NCBI RefSeq assembly: GCF_008801925.2
Contig: NZ_CP062803.1
Location: forward strand, 3,720,001 to 3,784,000
DNA: 64,000 bases
Origin: Cupriavidus basilensis
GTDB taxonomy: Bacteria > Pseudomonadota > Gammaproteobacteria > Burkholderiales > Burkholderiaceae
Direction: 5' to 3'
Part shown: in pieces, positions 1-8,325 of the stretch
Layout: every line of letters starts with the position of its first letter
Position numbering within the stretch: position 1 is the stretch's first letter
Notes under the pieces: generated by a model
The model's input: only the letters and a program-made list of their open reading frames with translations
Told to the model about the DNA's origin: nothing
Database searches by the model: none
Program-made: the position numbers and the translations under genes

Positions 1-274
1 GGACTTCCAGGGTTTCTTCAGGCAGCCACACGTCAGGGCCATACACCTTGGTCGACTTCTCGCCGGCGTAGATCTCCATCCAGGAGATCTTGCGCTTGCC
101 ACCGTAGGCCTTGGCCACGGCTGCATCGACCACCTTGATCATCACCGGGGTGATATCCAGGCCCGTACCGTCGCCTTCGATGAATGGAATGATCGGATTG
201 TCCGGAACATTCAGCGAAAAATCCTGGTTGACCGTGATCTTTTCGCCGGCCGGAACCTTGATGTGTTGATACAT
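1..274 (-). CDS. icd: NADP-dependent isocitrate dehydrogenase, N-terminal part (runs off the window)
   Basis: The visible 91 codons begin [13 protein letters not shown] and contain [16 protein letters not shown], the N-terminal nucleotide-binding segment typical of the long bacterial Icd family; the rest lies beyond base 1. Icd converts isocitrate to 2-oxoglutarate and CO2 in the cytoplasm as a TCA-cycle step. The ATG is at 272-274 on the complement, preceded by GGAGACGTC as ribosome binding site. It is divergent from rluE with 321 bp between them. A perfect palindrome at 436-449 lies about 160 bp upstream and is a likely operator. The family call is secure from the N-terminus; cofactor preference is inferred from the family. 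Confidence 0.93.
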   Translation of the reverse strand, partial: MYQHIKVPAGEKITVNQDFSLNVPDNPIIPFIEGDGTGLDITPVMIKVVDAAVAKAYGGKRKISWMEIYAGEKSTKVYGPDVWLPEETLEV

Positions 275-595
275 GACGTCTCCAGTACGGAACGGGGGGT
301 TGCAACGAGCCGCCGGATTCGTGACCAGACGGCGAGATTTGGGTGGCGCGCGGGCATTTTAACGGCGATTGGCGCGCAGGCGATGCCGCTGCGCACCACG
401 CGCGGACTGCCCGGCTATGCGTCACACGCATACAGGTCTTATATAAGACATAAGACCGTTTCGTATTATGCAGCAAAATTTCATGATCCGCCATCCTGGC
501 CGGCCCCGCGCCGCCCGGCCAGGGCTGCGGCATACTGACACCCCATACTGAAGCCATTCAAGCGCCCACCCGCGCGCCAGACTCCAATACTCTCG
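275..595. other. Intergenic region between divergent icd and rluE
   Basis: This 321-bp stretch holds no convincing gene. It carries the AT-rich palindrome described separately at 436-449, and the neighbouring 450-456 repeats its right half (ATAAGAC). The rest is GC-rich with no clear sigma70 promoter. Short open frames here lack ribosome binding sites and coding character. Confidence 0.6.
436..456. promoter_or_regulatory. Palindromic operator candidate upstream of icd
   Basis: Bases 436-449 read GTCTTATATAAGAC, a perfect 14-bp palindrome in otherwise GC-rich DNA, followed at 450-456 by another ATAAGAC half-site. A 13/14 match (GTCTTATATAAGAT) occurs at 6906-6919, upstream of the DUF3579 gene. 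Symmetry and promoter position fit a dimeric repressor or activator site. The regulator is not known from this window; one for TCA-cycle genes would fit icd. Confidence 0.6.
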
Positions 596-1276
596 ATGAC
601 GCTGATCGCACTGAACAAACCCTTCGGCACCATGAGCCAGTTCTCCGCGCACCCGTCGCGCCCAACGCTCGCCGACTGCGTGCAGCGGCCTGGCGTATAT
701 CCGGCGGGAAGGCTCGATGCCGACAGCGAAGGCCTGCTGCTGCTGACCGATGATGGCATCCTGCAGGCGCGCATTGCCGATCCGCACCACAAGCTGCCCA
801 AGACGTATCTGGCCCAGGTCGAAAACGTGCCCGGCGAAGCCGCCCTGGCGCATCTGCGCAATGGCGTCGACCTCGGAGACTTCCGCACGCTGCCGGCGCG
901 AGCGCGCTGCATCGATGAGCCAGATTTTCTGTGGCCACGCCATCCGCCGGTGCGATTTCGCGCCGCCATCCCGACCCAATGGCTGGAACTCGAGATCCAC
1001 GAGGGCAAGAACCGCCAGGTGCGCCGCATGACCGCGGCGGTGGGATTTCCGACCTTGCGCCTGGTGCGCGTGCAAATTGGCAGGCTCGACCTGCGCACGC
1101 TCGGACTCGCGCCGGGGCAGTGGTGCGAAATCGACCCGAGCGCGCTCGGTCTGGAAGCCGTAGCCGTAACCGCGCCACGCCCCCGCGCGATCGGGCGCGG
1201 GCGTGGACCGGGGACGGCGACAAGCCCGGCGGAGCGGCGCCACGCACGCCCTCGCGCAAGAAGTTACAAATATTAA
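596..1276 (+). CDS. rluE: 23S rRNA pseudouridine synthase, RluE type
   Basis: A 226-residue member of the RsuA/RluB/E/F family of pseudouridine synthases, which isomerise a uridine of rRNA (E. coli RluE acts on U2457 of 23S rRNA). The catalytic motif [14 protein letters not shown] is at residues 39-52, with the catalytic aspartate at D41. The later KNRQVRRM block is also typical. There is no N-terminal S4 domain, as in RluE. The last 30 or so residues form an Arg-rich low-complexity tail longer than in E. coli. The exact target base is inferred by homology. Confidence 0.85.
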   Translation: MTLIALNKPFGTMSQFSAHPSRPTLADCVQRPGVYPAGRLDADSEGLLLLTDDGILQARIADPHHKLPKTYLAQVENVPGEAALAHLRNGVDLGDFRTLPARARCIDEPDFLWPRHPPVRFRAAIPTQWLELEIHEGKNRQVRRMTAAVGFPTLRLVRVQIGRLDLRTLGLAPGQWCEIDPSALGLEAVAVTAPRPRAIGRGRGPGTATSPAERRHARPRARSYKY

Positions 1277-1379
1277 CAAGTCGCGGGTCAACGGCTCACC
1301 GCCTCGTTTCGTTTTTGACACTGACACGTCGCATACGAGTCAACTCTTCCGAATCGATTTACCTTCGAGGTAGTTAAGC

Positions 1380-1601
1380 ATGAACAAACTGATCGCTGCT
1401 CTGGTTGCCGGCCTGTTCGCCACCGGCGTTTTCGCCCAAGCCGCCGCACCCGCACCGGCAGCCCCGGCTGCTGCAGCGCCTGCCGCCGAAGCACCGGCTG
1501 CAAAGCCCGCGACGAAGAGCACCAAGAAGTCCAAGAAGCACGCTCACAGCAAGACCAAGGCTGCTCCGGCTGCCAAGGCTGACGCTGCTGCAACGAAGTA
1601 A
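1380..1601 (+). CDS. Small secreted Ala/Pro/Lys-rich protein of unknown function
   Basis: This 73-residue product has a clear Sec signal peptide (MNKLIAALVAGLFATGVFA) with a likely cleavage after AFA. The mature part is almost entirely Ala, Pro, Lys and Thr, basic and without hydrophobic segments, with a KSTKKSKKHAHSKTK stretch. A GAGG ribosome binding site precedes the ATG and an intrinsic terminator follows at 1641-1672, so it looks like a single-gene transcript. The composition resembles periplasmic acid-shock (Asr-like) or histone-like tails, but I cannot assign a family. Export is well supported; function is unknown. Confidence 0.75.
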   Translation: MNKLIAALVAGLFATGVFAQAAAPAPAAPAAAAPAAEAPAAKPATKSTKKSKKHAHSKTKAAPAAKADAAATK

Positions 1602-1640
1602 GAGTTTGCAGGCAGGCCAGGCTTTGCGCCCGGCAAGCAA

Positions 1641-1672
1641 GGCAGGTTGCCCGCAGGGTGCCTGCCTTTTTT
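1641..1672 (+). terminator. Intrinsic terminator after the small secreted protein
   Basis: GGCAGG (1641-1646) pairs with CCTGCC (1661-1666) and is followed directly by a run of six T. It lies 40 bp after the stop codon of the small gene on the same strand. Confidence 0.75.
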
Positions 1673-1788
1673 CTTGCTCGCGATAGTAAGGCCCGCTGCA
1701 ACGAAGTGGAATATTTGTCAGTGCCGCTCGCGCGGTAGCTGCGCTATGCTGGCGGCTGTCCCGAACCCGTCATTCGCCGCTCCAACTC

Positions 1789-2238
1789 ATGCGTCCTTCG
1801 CTCAAGAACCTGCTCGTCAGCGGCTGCACCCTCGCCGCCATGGCCACCGCCTGTGCCCAGTCCCCGGCCAGCCTGCCGGTCAGGCAACTCACCGCTGGCA
1901 TGTACGCGATCAAGGCGGAAATCGCCGCCACGCCGGAAGCCCGCGAGCTCGGCCTGATGTACCGCAAGACCATGCCCGCCAACGAGGGCATGCTGTTCGT
2001 GTTCGAAGAAAAAGCCGGACACTGCTTCTGGATGAAGAATACCGACCTGCCCCTGTCGATCGCCTTCCTGGCCGATGACGGGTCCATCGTCAATATCGAA
2101 GACATGGCGCCCCAGACCGAGGACAACCACTGCCCGCGCGCGGCCGTACGCTACGCGCTGGAGATGAACAAGGGCTGGTTTGCGCAGAAGGGCCTGAAGG
2201 CCGGCGCGAAGATCGGCGGCCTGCCGCAGGCGCGCTAA
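1789..2238 (+). CDS. DUF192 family exported protein
   Basis: A 149-residue protein with an N-terminal signal sequence (basic start, hydrophobic LLVSGCTLAAMATA, then CAQ, which could be a weak lipobox cysteine). The rest matches the DUF192 pattern: EIAATPEARELGLMYRKTM, a GMLFVFE block, FWMKNTDLPLSIAFL and the C-terminal ALEMNKGWF. DUF192 proteins are small beta-rich envelope proteins of unknown activity. Whether it is a lipoprotein or released to the periplasm cannot be settled here. It converges with yajQ. Confidence 0.85.
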   Translation: MRPSLKNLLVSGCTLAAMATACAQSPASLPVRQLTAGMYAIKAEIAATPEARELGLMYRKTMPANEGMLFVFEEKAGHCFWMKNTDLPLSIAFLADDGSIVNIEDMAPQTEDNHCPRAAVRYALEMNKGWFAQKGLKAGAKIGGLPQAR

Positions 2239-2277
2239 AGAAAAAGCAGGCCGCGGCAGCATGGCTGCCACGCCTGC
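2239..2277 (-). terminator. Intrinsic terminator of yajQ
   Basis: On the minus strand GCAGG/CCTGC (2246-2250 with 2273-2277) and an inner GGCAG/CTGCC stem form a hairpin. It is followed by TTTTT on the complement (2241-2245), just past the yajQ stop and abutting the DUF192 stop codon, so it serves the convergent junction. Confidence 0.7.
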
Positions 2278-2288
2278 CGGCGACGCGA

Positions 2289-2774
2289 TCAGTCGCGGAA
2301 GTTGTTGAAGTCCAGCGGCGCTTCGGGGACGTCCTTGCGCAGCAGCGCGATCACGCTCTGGAGATCGTCGCGCTTGGTCCCCGTGACTCGCACCGCGTCA
2401 CCCTGGATGCTGGCCTGCACCTTGATCTTGCTGTCCTTGATCATCTTGACGATCTTCTTCGACAGGTCGCCAGTGACGCCTTTCTTGATGGTGATGACCT
2501 GCTTGACCTTGTCGCCTCCGATGCGCTCGGTCTTGCCGTAGTCGAGGAAGCGCACGTCGACATTGCGCTTGGCCATCTTGCTGATCAGCACATCCTTGAC
2601 CTGGCCGAGCTTGAAATCGTCATCGGCGAACGCGGTGAGCTCGTTCTCCTTGTGCTCGACCCGCGAATCCGAACCCTTGAAGTCAAAACGGTTCGTGATT
2701 TCCTTGTTGGCCTGCTCGACCGAGTTCTTCACCTCGATCATGTTCGCTTCGCACACTACGTCAAACGACGGCAT
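2289..2774 (-). CDS. yajQ: YajQ family nucleotide-binding protein
   Basis: The 161 residues start MPSFDVVCE and carry the conserved [14 protein letters not shown] segment and the C-terminal PLDFNNFRD typical of YajQ. Some YajQ homologues (for example in Xanthomonas and Pseudomonas) bind cyclic di-GMP and act with a LysR regulator; others have been linked to tRNA or nucleotide binding. The ATG has an AAGGAG ribosome binding site. It is divergent from murB. The family is certain; ligand specificity here is inference. Confidence 0.93.
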   Translation of the reverse strand: MPSFDVVCEANMIEVKNSVEQANKEITNRFDFKGSDSRVEHKENELTAFADDDFKLGQVKDVLISKMAKRNVDVRFLDYGKTERIGGDKVKQVITIKKGVTGDLSKKIVKMIKDSKIKVQASIQGDAVRVTGTKRDDLQSVIALLRKDVPEAPLDFNNFRD

Positions 2775-2855
2775 TGCATTCTCCTTGTCTTGCTGCGTGT
2801 TGCTTGTTGCTTGTTGCCTGTACCGGGCGCGCGCCGGCTGGCGGCGGCGCTTACG

Positions 2856-2861
2856 TATAAT
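2856..2861 (+). promoter_or_regulatory. -10 element candidate for murB
   Basis: CGTATAAT gives an exact TATAAT in GC-rich DNA, 61 bp before the murB ATG. No good -35 hexamer is visible. The same CGTATAAT string precedes murJ (8193) and mutL (11784). Confidence 0.45.
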
Positions 2862-2921
2862 CCAGCCTACCCTGCAGTCCGGTGCCGTCGACCCCGGCGG
2901 GCCGCTTCACCTTTCCCTTGC

Positions 2922-3938
2922 ATGGCAGATTTCCTCGAATTTTATCCCCTGCGCCGCCACAATACATTCGGATTCGACGTGCGCGCGCGCTTTGCGGTGC
3001 ATGTGCGCAGCGAAGCCGACCTGCTGGCCGCCCTGGCCGATCCCCGCGCGCAAGGCCTGCCGCTGGTGGTGCTCGGCGGCGGCAGCAATGTGGTCCTTAC
3101 GCAGGACCTCGACGCGCTGGTACTGCTGATGGAGATTCCAGGCTACGCGGTGGCCTCGGCGGATGCCGCCCACCTGGTGACGGCAGGTGCCGGCGAGAAC
3201 TGGCACGCGCTGGTCTGCCGCACGATCGCCGACGGCCTTCCGGGGCTGGAAAACCTGGCTCTGATCCCCGGCACCGCGGGCGCGGCGCCAATCCAGAACA
3301 TCGGCGCCTACGGCGTGGAGCTGCGCGAGCGCTTCGACAGCCTGCGCGCGTTCGACCGCCATCGCGGCGAATTCGTCCACCTGACGCTGGAGCAATGCCG
3401 GTTCGCCTACCGGGACAGCCTGTTCAAGCGTGAGGGGCGGGGCCGCTACATCATCACTGCAGTCACCCTGCGCCTGCCGCTGCCGTGGCAGCCAGTGCTG
3501 GGCTATGCGGAACTGGCGCGCGAGCTGGCGCAAGATCCTGCGGCGCATCCCACGGCAGAGCGCATCCGCGACGCGGTGATCGCGATCCGCTCGCGCAAGC
3601 TGCCCGATCCGGCCCAGGTCGGCAATGCCGGCAGCTTCTTCAAGAACCCGGTGGTGGGCGCCGAACAGCGCGACGCGCTGCTGGTCCGGTATCCCAACCT
3701 GGTCAGCCATGCCCAGCCCGACGGCAGCTACAAGCTGGCAGCCGGCTGGCTGATCGACCAGTGTGGGTTCAAGGGGGTCAGCGACGGCCCGGTGGGCGTC
3801 TATGGCAAGCAGGCGCTGGTACTGGTGCACCACGGCGGCGGCACCGGGCAGGCGCTGCTGGCGCTGGCGCACCGCATCGCCGATGCGGTACAAGTCCGCT
3901 TCGGCGTGCGAATCGAACCCGAGCCGGTGGTGCTTTAA
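2922..3938 (+). CDS. murB: UDP-N-acetylenolpyruvoylglucosamine reductase
   Basis: MurB reduces UDP-GlcNAc-enolpyruvate to UDP-MurNAc with NADPH and FAD, an early cytoplasmic step of peptidoglycan synthesis. The 338-residue protein starts MADFLEFYPLRRHNTFGFDV and has the FAD-binding VLGGGSNVVL, the GTAGAAPIQNIGAYG block, YRDSLFK, and GNAGSFFKNP with the proton-donating serine. The C-terminal EPEPVVL glutamate completes the active site. The frame stays open upstream to 2652, but homology places the start at 2922. Converges with ppnP. Confidence 0.96.
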   Translation: MADFLEFYPLRRHNTFGFDVRARFAVHVRSEADLLAALADPRAQGLPLVVLGGGSNVVLTQDLDALVLLMEIPGYAVASADAAHLVTAGAGENWHALVCRTIADGLPGLENLALIPGTAGAAPIQNIGAYGVELRERFDSLRAFDRHRGEFVHLTLEQCRFAYRDSLFKREGRGRYIITAVTLRLPLPWQPVLGYAELARELAQDPAAHPTAERIRDAVIAIRSRKLPDPAQVGNAGSFFKNPVVGAEQRDALLVRYPNLVSHAQPDGSYKLAAGWLIDQCGFKGVSDGPVGVYGKQALVLVHHGGGTGQALLALAHRIADAVQVRFGVRIEPEPVVL

Positions 3939-3957
3939 CCCGTCCGGGCTGCCGTTC

Positions 3958-4269
3958 TCAACCGAAATGGCAGACGTAGTCCAGCGTTTCGGTCACTTCG
4001 ATATCGAAGCTGCTGTCGCCGGGCACATTGAACTGCTGGCCAGCGCCATAGGTTTGCCACTGGTCTTCGCCAGCCAGCTTGACACAGCACACGCCGCCAT
4101 TGATTTCCATGATCTCCGGGGCGCCGGTGTTGAAGGTCAGCGCAGCGGGGAAGATCACGCCCAGCGTCTTGCGGGTGCCGTCCGGGAACAGCACGGTGTG
4201 GCTCACGCACTTGCCGTCGAAGTACAGGTTGGCTTTCTTGACGACGGATACGTTGTCGAACTGGCTCAC
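3958..4269 (-). CDS. ppnP: Pyrimidine/purine nucleoside phosphorylase PpnP (DUF1255)
   Basis: A 103-residue single-domain cupin-like protein of the PpnP family, which phosphorolyses diverse nucleosides to base and ribose-1-phosphate. Typical segments are [18 protein letters not shown] and the C-terminal [11 protein letters not shown] chose the GTG start at 4267-4269 because GGAGAAATA stands just upstream and the protein then begins MSQFDNV, as in relatives; an upstream extension in frame has no ribosome binding site. It lies 117 bp after argG with a terminator between, so it is probably transcribed separately. Confidence 0.88.
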   Translation of the reverse strand: MSQFDNVSVVKKANLYFDGKCVSHTVLFPDGTRKTLGVIFPAALTFNTGAPEIMEINGGVCCVKLAGEDQWQTYGAGQQFNVPGDSSFDIEVTETLDYVCHFG

Positions 4270-4335
4270 GCTATTTCTCCTTGATGCTCTTGGTTCTGGA
4301 TGACTGAATCGGGAATACCGGAGGGCAAGTCGGCG

Positions 4336-4360
4336 CAAAAAAGGGGCCATGACGGCCCCT
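4336..4360 (-). terminator. Intrinsic terminator of argG
   Basis: On the minus strand AGGGGCC (4354-4360) and GGCCCCT (4342-4348) form a 7-bp stem with a 5-nt loop, followed by a T run (4336-4342 on the complement). It is just downstream of argG and separates it from ppnP. Confidence 0.85.
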
Positions 4361-4386
4361 CTTCTGTTGCATGCCTGCGGTCTGGC

Positions 4387-5616
<1,230 letters not shown>

Positions 5617-5805
5617 GTTCGACTCGATGCGAAAAGTAAGCGCGGCCGGCCACTAAGCCAGTCACGCGAGAAAAAGGGACGCGGAAAAACCGCTATTTTG
5701 ACACGTCCGCCCCGGCTTGGGCGGCACTTGGAGATCCGGGCAAGCATGCCGGCACCGGATTGGCGCACCGCATGTGCACCAATCGTGGCGCCGGCCCGCC
5801 TGCGG

Positions 5806-6729
5806 TCAGTAACGCCCGCAGAGCAGGTATTCCATCAGCGCCTTCTGCACGTGCAGGCGGTTCTCAGCCTCTTCCCAGACCACGCTCTTGGGGCCGTCGA
5901 TCACGGCGGCCTCGACTTCCTCGCCGCGATGGGCAGGCAGGCAGTGCATGAACAGGGCATCGTCGCCAGCGCGATCCATCATGGCGGTAGTCACCATCCA
6001 GTTCTGGAAGGCGCGCTTGCGCGCGTCGTTCTCGGCCTCATAGCCCATGCTGGTCCACACGTCGGTGGTGACCAGGTCGGCACCCTGGCAGGCGGTCAGC
6101 GGATCGTCGAACACCTTGACCAGATGCGCAGCCGTTGCCGGCACCATGGCCGGATCGAGCTGGTAGCCGGGAGGCGCGGAGAAATGGAACGTGAAGCCGA
6201 GGCGCTCTGCCGCCTGGATCCAGGTGTAGGCCATATTGTTGGCATCACCGATCCATGCGACGGTCTTGCCGCGGATGCTGCCACGCTGCTCGATGTACGT
6301 GAAGACATCGGCCAGCACCTGGCAGGGATGGTATTCGTTGGTCAGCCCGTTGATCACCGGCACGCGCGAATGCGCGGCGAAACGCTCGATGATTTCCTGG
6401 CCGAAGGTGCGGATCATGATGATATCGACCATGCGCGAGATCACCTGCGCCGCATCCTCGATCGGCTCGCCGCGCCCCAGCTGGGAGTCGCGGGTGTTGA
6501 GGAAGACGGCATGGCCACCGAGCTGGTGGATGCCGGCCTCGAACGACAAGCGCGTACGAGTCGAGTTTTTCTCGAAGATCATGGACAGCGTGCGGTCGTG
6601 CAGCGGATGCCATGTCTCGTAGTTCTTGAACTTGGTCTTCAGAATCCGTGCGCGGTCCAGCAGGTACTCGTACTCGTCGGGAGTCAGGTCGCTGAACTGG
6701 AGGTAATGCTTGATCGAAGTTGGGCTCAT
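5806..6729 (-). CDS. argF: Ornithine carbamoyltransferase, anabolic
   Basis: ArgF makes citrulline from ornithine and carbamoyl phosphate. The 307-residue product carries the carbamoyl-phosphate motif NSTRTR, the HPCQ-type block (EYHPCQVLADV) and the ornithine-binding HCLPAHRGEEV. I chose the ATG at 6727-6729 (MSPTSIKHYLQF) by homology; an in-frame ATG 30 bp upstream would add MPPPSRLLCF. No ribosome binding site is strong at either. Upstream of argG in the same direction. Confidence 0.96.
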   Translation of the reverse strand: MSPTSIKHYLQFSDLTPDEYEYLLDRARILKTKFKNYETWHPLHDRTLSMIFEKNSTRTRLSFEAGIHQLGGHAVFLNTRDSQLGRGEPIEDAAQVISRMVDIIMIRTFGQEIIERFAAHSRVPVINGLTNEYHPCQVLADVFTYIEQRGSIRGKTVAWIGDANNMAYTWIQAAERLGFTFHFSAPPGYQLDPAMVPATAAHLVKVFDDPLTACQGADLVTTDVWTSMGYEAENDARKRAFQNWMVTTAMMDRAGDDALFMHCLPAHRGEEVEAAVIDGPKSVVWEEAENRLHVQKALMEYLLCGRY

Positions 6730-7125
6730 AAAACAAAGAAGGCGGCTCGGTGGTGGCATGCCGCCATGAAGGGTTCATGACCTGGCCATGCCGCGGAGCC
6801 GCCTTTCGCGTCGCTTACGCAATTTAACTGTAAGAATCATAAGGGATTATTGTGGCTTTGGCGAGCATGCACGGCGCGTCGCCCGGCACGGAGCCTTATG
6901 CGCGAGTCTTATATAAGATATAATACCGGCTGATTCACGCGGGGCCCGGCATACCCATGCCACCGCCCGCTGCCGGCATCAAAAGTGCCCCCGCCGACAC
7001 CGACGCCCCCGCCGCCACGGCCGGAATGAAACGAACTAATTGTTTCCTGGCCGCGTCAAACGGGCTTCCGTTTGGTCAGTCTGGCGGGTTTACCGTCGAG
7101 TCACCCGTCTTATCCCCGCAGTCTC
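6730..7125. other. Intergenic region between divergent argF and the DUF3579 gene
   Basis: This 396-bp stretch holds the operator/-10 combination at 6906-6924 and otherwise nothing I can assign. An open frame at 6957-7205 overlaps the DUF3579 gene in another frame, is rich in Pro/Ala and His, and looks spurious. If the TATAAT at 6919 is used, the DUF3579 mRNA has a leader of about 195 nt. Confidence 0.55.
6906..6924 (+). promoter_or_regulatory. Palindromic operator overlapping a -10 box upstream of the DUF3579 gene
   Basis: GTCTTATATAAGAT (6906-6919) matches the icd palindrome at 13 of 14 positions and abuts an exact TATAAT at 6919-6924 on the plus strand. A protein bound here would cover the promoter spacer, a repressor-like position. 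The -35 region around 6896 is poor. Confidence 0.55.
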
Positions 7126-7425
7126 ATGAATCCCACAGTTCGCGAATACTTTATCCAAGGCATCACCAAGGAAGGCAAGACCTTCCGCCCAAGCGACTGG
7201 GCTGAACGACTGTGCGGCGTGATGGCGCAATTCCGCCCCGAAGGCGACACCGGCGACCCCCGCATTACTTACTCGCCTTACGTGCGGCCAGTGATAGCCG
7301 GCGGATTGAAGAGCGTGGTGGTCGATGCGCGGCTGCGCGACATCGAGCCCAAAGCGCTCGACTTCGTGCTCAACTTCGCCCGCGACAACAACCTGCAACT
7401 GGTCGAAGCCTGCTCGCTGGAGTGA
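7126..7425 (+). CDS. DUF3579 domain-containing protein
   Basis: A 99-residue cytoplasmic protein starting MNPTVREYFIQGITKEGKTF, matching the DUF3579 family found mainly in betaproteobacteria, of unknown function. It has no membrane segment or signal. The start at 7126 gives the usual family N-terminus; the frame is open 54 bp further upstream. It is often next to argF in this group, as here (divergent). The upstream operator shared with icd suggests regulation with central metabolism, which is inference. Confidence 0.85.
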   Translation: MNPTVREYFIQGITKEGKTFRPSDWAERLCGVMAQFRPEGDTGDPRITYSPYVRPVIAGGLKSVVVDARLRDIEPKALDFVLNFARDNNLQLVEACSLE

Positions 7426-7504
7426 GCTCGCACGGAAGCGGCTGCGGCGTGGCCGCAGCTAGCCGCACGCCATCGGGACAGGCGCCAGCACAAGGTACAA
7501 AGCA

Positions 7505-7535
7505 AAAAAAGCTCGTCAAATGACGAGCTTTTTTA
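7505..7535. terminator. Bidirectional intrinsic terminator
   Basis: GCTCGTCA (7511-7518) and TGACGAGC (7521-7528) form a perfect 8-bp stem with an AA core, flanked by A7 on the left and T6 on the right. It can stop the DUF3579 transcript and also rpsT transcription from the other side. Confidence 0.85.
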
Positions 7536-7678
7536 TCGGCCGGACCAGCCTAAGACGACCCAACCCGCCGACTGCCAACCTGACCAGGACTGTGACACGC
7601 CGCCGAAGCGGCGCGGCCACACAATGGCCGGCGAACAGCCGGAAGGTGCCTGGCTTGCGCCCGGCACCAATGCCTATA

Positions 7679-7945
7679 TCAGGCAGCCATCGACTTGATA
7701 GCCGACGACAGGCGCGACTTGTGGCGTGCAGCCTTGTTCTTGTGCACGATCTTCTTGTCGGCGATAGCGTCGATGATCGATTGCGAGTTCTTGAAGATCT
7801 CGGCAGCAGCAGCCTTGTCGCCGGCTTCGATCGCCTTGCGAACAGCCTTCACTGCGGTACGCAGACGCGAACGCAGGCTGGAGTTGTGGGCGTTCTGGGC
7901 GACGGCCTGGCGCGCGCGCTTGCGAGCTTGTGCGGAATTTGCCAT
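7679..7945 (-). CDS. rpsT: 30S ribosomal protein S20
   Basis: An 88-residue, very basic protein starting [13 protein letters not shown], the classic S20 N-terminus; it binds 16S rRNA early in 30S assembly. A strong promoter (TTGCCA-18-TATAAT) lies at 8083-8112 on the same strand, giving a leader of about 130 nt. In E. coli S20 represses its own translation through such a leader; I see no proof of that here. Divergent from murJ. Confidence 0.98.
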   Translation of the reverse strand: MANSAQARKRARQAVAQNAHNSSLRSRLRTAVKAVRKAIEAGDKAAAAEIFKNSQSIIDAIADKKIVHKNKAARHKSRLSSAIKSMAA

Positions 7946-8082
7946 TTAAGTAGATTTCCTGAATTCAGATGCGTGCCCGACGGGAGGACGGAGCAAACCG
8001 CGGACACAATTAAGTGCACATCAAGCGACCCGGGATGCACTGGCACACGAATCCGGAACGCAACTAGCCTTGTGAATCGGCA

Positions 8083-8112
8083 ATTATACACACAAGAAAA
8101 AGCGGCTGGCAA
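8083..8112 (-). promoter_or_regulatory. Sigma70-type promoter of rpsT
   Basis: On the minus strand TTGCCA (8112-8107) is followed after 18 bp by an exact TATAAT (8088-8083). It is the best sigma70 match seen in the intergenic regions of this window and fits a ribosomal protein gene. Confidence 0.75.
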
Positions 8113-8192
8113 GCTGAGCCACACCGCATCTCGAGCAGGGCGAAGCAAAGGCCGATATACGTGCATATCCGGGCGCCTGCGGGGCCAAACCG

Positions 8193-8198
8193 TATAAT
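8193..8198 (+). promoter_or_regulatory. -10 element candidate for murJ
   Basis: CGTATAATACG contains an exact TATAAT on the plus strand, 127 bp before the proposed murJ start. The -35 region is poor. Confidence 0.4.
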
Positions 8199-8325
8199 AC
8201 GCGCCACACCGGCCCCGCCCTCGCGTGGCCTCGATGCAACTTTGGCGCGCGCCCGGCGTCTGAACCCGGTTCGCACCGGCGGTCCGACCCACGCTGCCGC
8301 CGCCACCCCTTGCCGCCGAACCATC

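Larger units (their letters stand above)
7946..8325. other. Intergenic region between divergent rpsT and murJ
   Basis: These 380 bp hold the rpsT promoter (8083-8112, minus) and a TATAAT at 8193-8198 facing murJ. No gene is credible here. Confidence 0.6.

Noticed and set aside
2785..2820. Short GTTGCTT tandem repeats upstream of yajQ
   Set aside because: Only about three imperfect copies; probably simple sequence in the yajQ leader, with no clear role.
6957..7205. Possible upstream open frame (82 residues) before the DUF3579 gene
   Set aside because: No ribosome binding site or conserved pattern is seen, and it overlaps the DUF3579 gene in another frame.
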